Positions 62,574 to 64,000 of a stretch of DNA of 64,000 bases are shown here, in pieces. Location: assembly GCA_963720785.1 (NCBI GenBank), contig CAVRGQ010000005.1, positions 806,001 to 870,000 on the forward strand. Reading direction: 5' to 3'. A model generated the notes under the pieces. That model saw only the letters and a list, made by a program, of their open reading frames with translations, made no database searches and was not told the DNA's origin. A program made the translations under genes and the position numbers. Within the stretch, counting starts at the first letter, position 1. Each line of letters begins with the position of its first letter. This DNA is from CAVRGQ01 sp963720785 (GTDB lineage Bacteria > Actinomycetota > Acidimicrobiia > IMCC26256 > DASPTH01).

Positions 62574-62741
62574 TCAGAGCCATCTGATCGCCGCGGCAGC
62601 AGCGCAGCCGGCGGCGAACATCCCCGAACACTGGATCCAGGTCCACTTGCGGAAGATCCGGTCGATCTCCGCGCGCATGTGTTCGAGCAGACGATCGAAG
62701 TGCTCGTCGGTTCCGGTCACCCCTGGATTGGACGGGCGCAT
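62574..62741 (-). CDS. Small tail-anchored protein, cassette partner B
   Basis: 55 aa from ATG 62741: HFDRLLEHMRAEIDRIFRKW, then TWIQCSGMFAAGCAAAAAIR as the membrane helix. It is the paralogue of the 59471 gene and lies upstream of coiled-coil copy 4. It diverges from the amidohydrolase gene across 122 bases. Confidence 0.65.
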   Translation of the reverse strand: MRPSNPGVTGTDEHFDRLLEHMRAEIDRIFRKWTWIQCSGMFAAGCAAAAAIRWL

Positions 62742-62863
62742 GACGAAGATCGTACGCCGGTGCTTCAACGACGTCGAGTGGCCAACCCGAGCCCAATGGA
62801 CAACCCACGCCAGCCGCGCGCGAAGGTCGCGAGCACGTGTCGCAGCAATCACGGGGGGTCGTG

Positions 62864-64000
62864 ATGGGTCGCAAGTACCAGGTCATCTCGGGAGATGGTC
62901 ACCTCGAGACGCCGCCCGACTTCGTGGCGTTCCTGCCCGAGAAGTGGAAGGACCGGGCGCCGAAGCTGATCACGCTGCCCGACGGCGGCGGCGACGCCTG
63001 GCTCATGGAGGGCATGCCGCTCACCTACGCGAGCCAGAACCTCAAGGGCCGCGGCAAGGTGCGCTTCGCCGGGCAGAGCTACACCAACGAGGACGGCTCC
63101 CGCGTCGACGGCGCCGGCGACGGCAAGCAGCGCCTGCGCGAGCAGGACGAGGACGGCATCGACGCCGAGCTGCTCTTCGCGCCGATCTTCGCGAGCCGGT
63201 TCCTGGAGAAGATCCCCGAGCGCGACGTGTACCTGGCGATGGTGCGCGCCTACAACGACTGGCTCGCCGACTACTGCTCGATCGCGCCCGACCGCCTCAT
63301 CGGCAACGCGCTGATGCCGATCTCCGGGATCGACGACGCGGTCGGCGAGCTCGAGCGCGTGCACGGCCTCGGCTTCCGTTCGGTGCACCTGCTCATGCAG
63401 CCGAACGGCGGCAACAACCCGACGCCCGACGACGACCGCTTCTGGGAGAAGGCGCTCGAGCTCGGCATCGCGCTGTCACCGCACATGTCGTTCGCGGGCG
63501 TGATGAACATCGGCGGGCCGCGTCACGACACGTCGCAGTGGCCGCCCGAGGCGGGCATGACCCAACACGCGGGCGGCGGGTGCGCGAACACGATGGCGCA
63601 GCTCATCGTCAACGGCACCTTCGAGCGCTTCCCCGAACTGCGCTTCTACTTCGCGGAGATCAACGCGGCGATCTTCCCCGCGGCGATGTACTACATGGAC
63701 CGCGACTACCTGGAGTACAACAGCTGGTTCCAGCTCGACCTCCCGAAGCTGCCGTCGCAGTACCTGCGCGACCACGGCCTCTACGGCATGGTGCGCGAAC
63801 CCCTCGCCGTCGCGATCGGCCAGGCACTCCCGCACGAGATGCCGCTCGACCTGTTCTGGTGGGGCAGCGACTTCCCCCACTCCGTGGGCACCTTCCCGCA
63901 CTCGCGGAAGTACCTGGAGGAGACGTTCGGGGAGCTCGACCCCGAGCTGCGGCACAAGCTGCTGCTCGGCAACGCGGCGGAGCACCTGGGGCTCGATCTC
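62864..64000 (+). CDS. Amidohydrolase family 2 (metal-dependent TIM-barrel hydrolase), 3' end outside the window
   Basis: 379 codons from ATG 62864 without a stop. VISGDGHLETPPDFVAFLPE gives the N-terminal metal motif (DGH), LSPHMSFAG a barrel His, and FWWGSDFPHSVGTFPHSRK the C-terminal Asp motif of amidohydrolase-2 proteins. The last residues in view (GNAAEHLGLDL) match the usual end of the family, so only a few codons are missing. Relatives act on aromatic or cyclic acids by decarboxylation or hydrolysis, and this substrate is unknown. It may work with the CaiB-like protein (inference). Confidence 0.88.
   Translation, partial: MGRKYQVISGDGHLETPPDFVAFLPEKWKDRAPKLITLPDGGGDAWLMEGMPLTYASQNLKGRGKVRFAGQSYTNEDGSRVDGAGDGKQRLREQDEDGIDAELLFAPIFASRFLEKIPERDVYLAMVRAYNDWLADYCSIAPDRLIGNALMPISGIDDAVGELERVHGLGFRSVHLLMQPNGGNNPTPDDDRFWEKALELGIALSPHMSFAGVMNIGGPRHDTSQWPPEAGMTQHAGGGCANTMAQLIVNGTFERFPELRFYFAEINAAIFPAAMYYMDRDYLEYNSWFQLDLPKLPSQYLRDHGLYGMVREPLAVAIGQALPHEMPLDLFWWGSDFPHSVGTFPHSRKYLEETFGELDPELRHKLLLGNAAEHLGLDL

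Larger units (their letters stand above)
58912..62741. repeat. Duplicated two-gene cassette flanking the CaiB-like gene
   Basis: 58912-59653 and 62024-62741 carry the same order on the minus strand: a small tail-anchored protein, then a PPxGW coiled-coil membrane protein. Leaders share AACTGTAACGCG and GGTGTGACAGCGAA. The best-conserved block is 59264-59366 against 62365-62467. The copies are direct repeats about 3.1 kb apart. Confidence 0.85.

Noticed and set aside
1..64000. CRISPR arrays, tRNA or rRNA genes, insertion sequences, phage or integrase genes
   Set aside because: No spaced direct-repeat arrays, cloverleaf sequences, terminal inverted repeats or transposase/integrase motifs were found on reading through either strand.

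Overview
The window is about 70 % G+C by eye, is densely coded, and uses GTG starts and 4-base ATGA/GTGA gene overlaps throughout. It looks like chromosome from an aerobic actinobacterium. Acidimicrobiia-type lineages fit best (inference), because it combines an F420-dependent luciferase-like oxidoreductase, an actinobacterial qcrCAB/cta respiratory cluster, an ECF42-type sigma factor with its YCII partner, DUF2795, DUF6131 and LapA-type small proteins, and a CaiB/amidohydrolase end. I found no rRNA, tRNA, CRISPR array, insertion sequence or phage gene.

Layout. (1) 0.1-6.1 kb: a minus-strand formate dehydrogenase operon (Sec-containing alpha subunit, 4Fe-4S beta subunit, NrfD anchor) followed by an F420-type oxidoreductase. 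(2) 6.2-7.9 kb: DUF421, lipoprotein and DedA membrane genes. (3) 8.0-16.5 kb: one plus-strand respiratory operon, qcrC-qcrA-ctaC-ctaD-ctaE-small membrane protein-ctaG-qcrB-DUF4396. It encodes both a bc1-type complex and a caa3-type oxidase. (4) 16.5-28.1 kb: SDR, CPA1 antiporter, LapA-like protein, peptidoglycan-binding protein, GH15 glucanase, then a minus-strand operon of ThDP enzyme, enolase-superfamily enzyme and FAD/Fe-S oxidoreductase. (5) 28.2-35.3 kb: small membrane and acidic proteins, hemerythrin, DUF2795 protein, topoisomerase IB, ECF sigma factor and YCII. (6) 35.4-45.3 kb: MFS efflux pump with ArsR regulator, a tandem pair of small coiled-coil membrane proteins, a coiled-coil protein with a nuclease-like core, a RHH/MazF toxin-antitoxin pair, a ThDP enzyme with an epimerase, and an SthA-like flavoprotein. 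(7) 45.3-53.4 kb: the most unusual region, with a PqqD-like protein, glycosyltransferases, a nucleotidyltransferase, a glycosyltransferase fused to an HPr-kinase-like domain, a Tat-exported Thr/Pro-rich peptide and a 2OG-Fe(II) oxygenase. (8) 53.5-64 kb: NDH-2, a patatin-like membrane protein, a double-domain CaiB transferase flanked by two copies of a small two-gene cassette, and an amidohydrolase cut by the window end.

The strongest single observation is an in-frame UGA in the formate dehydrogenase gene. It sits at the expected selenocysteine position and is followed by a hairpin with a GGUCU loop. The best candidate for an undescribed system is region 7, which I read as a dedicated machine that decorates one short exported peptide.

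Caution: at least a dozen otherwise normal genes carry single-base frameshifts, mostly one extra G or C. Metabolic genes such as qcrB and NDH-2 are affected, so these are probably consensus-sequence errors rather than pseudogenes. Affected genes are annotated over their full span, with the approximate shift position given.
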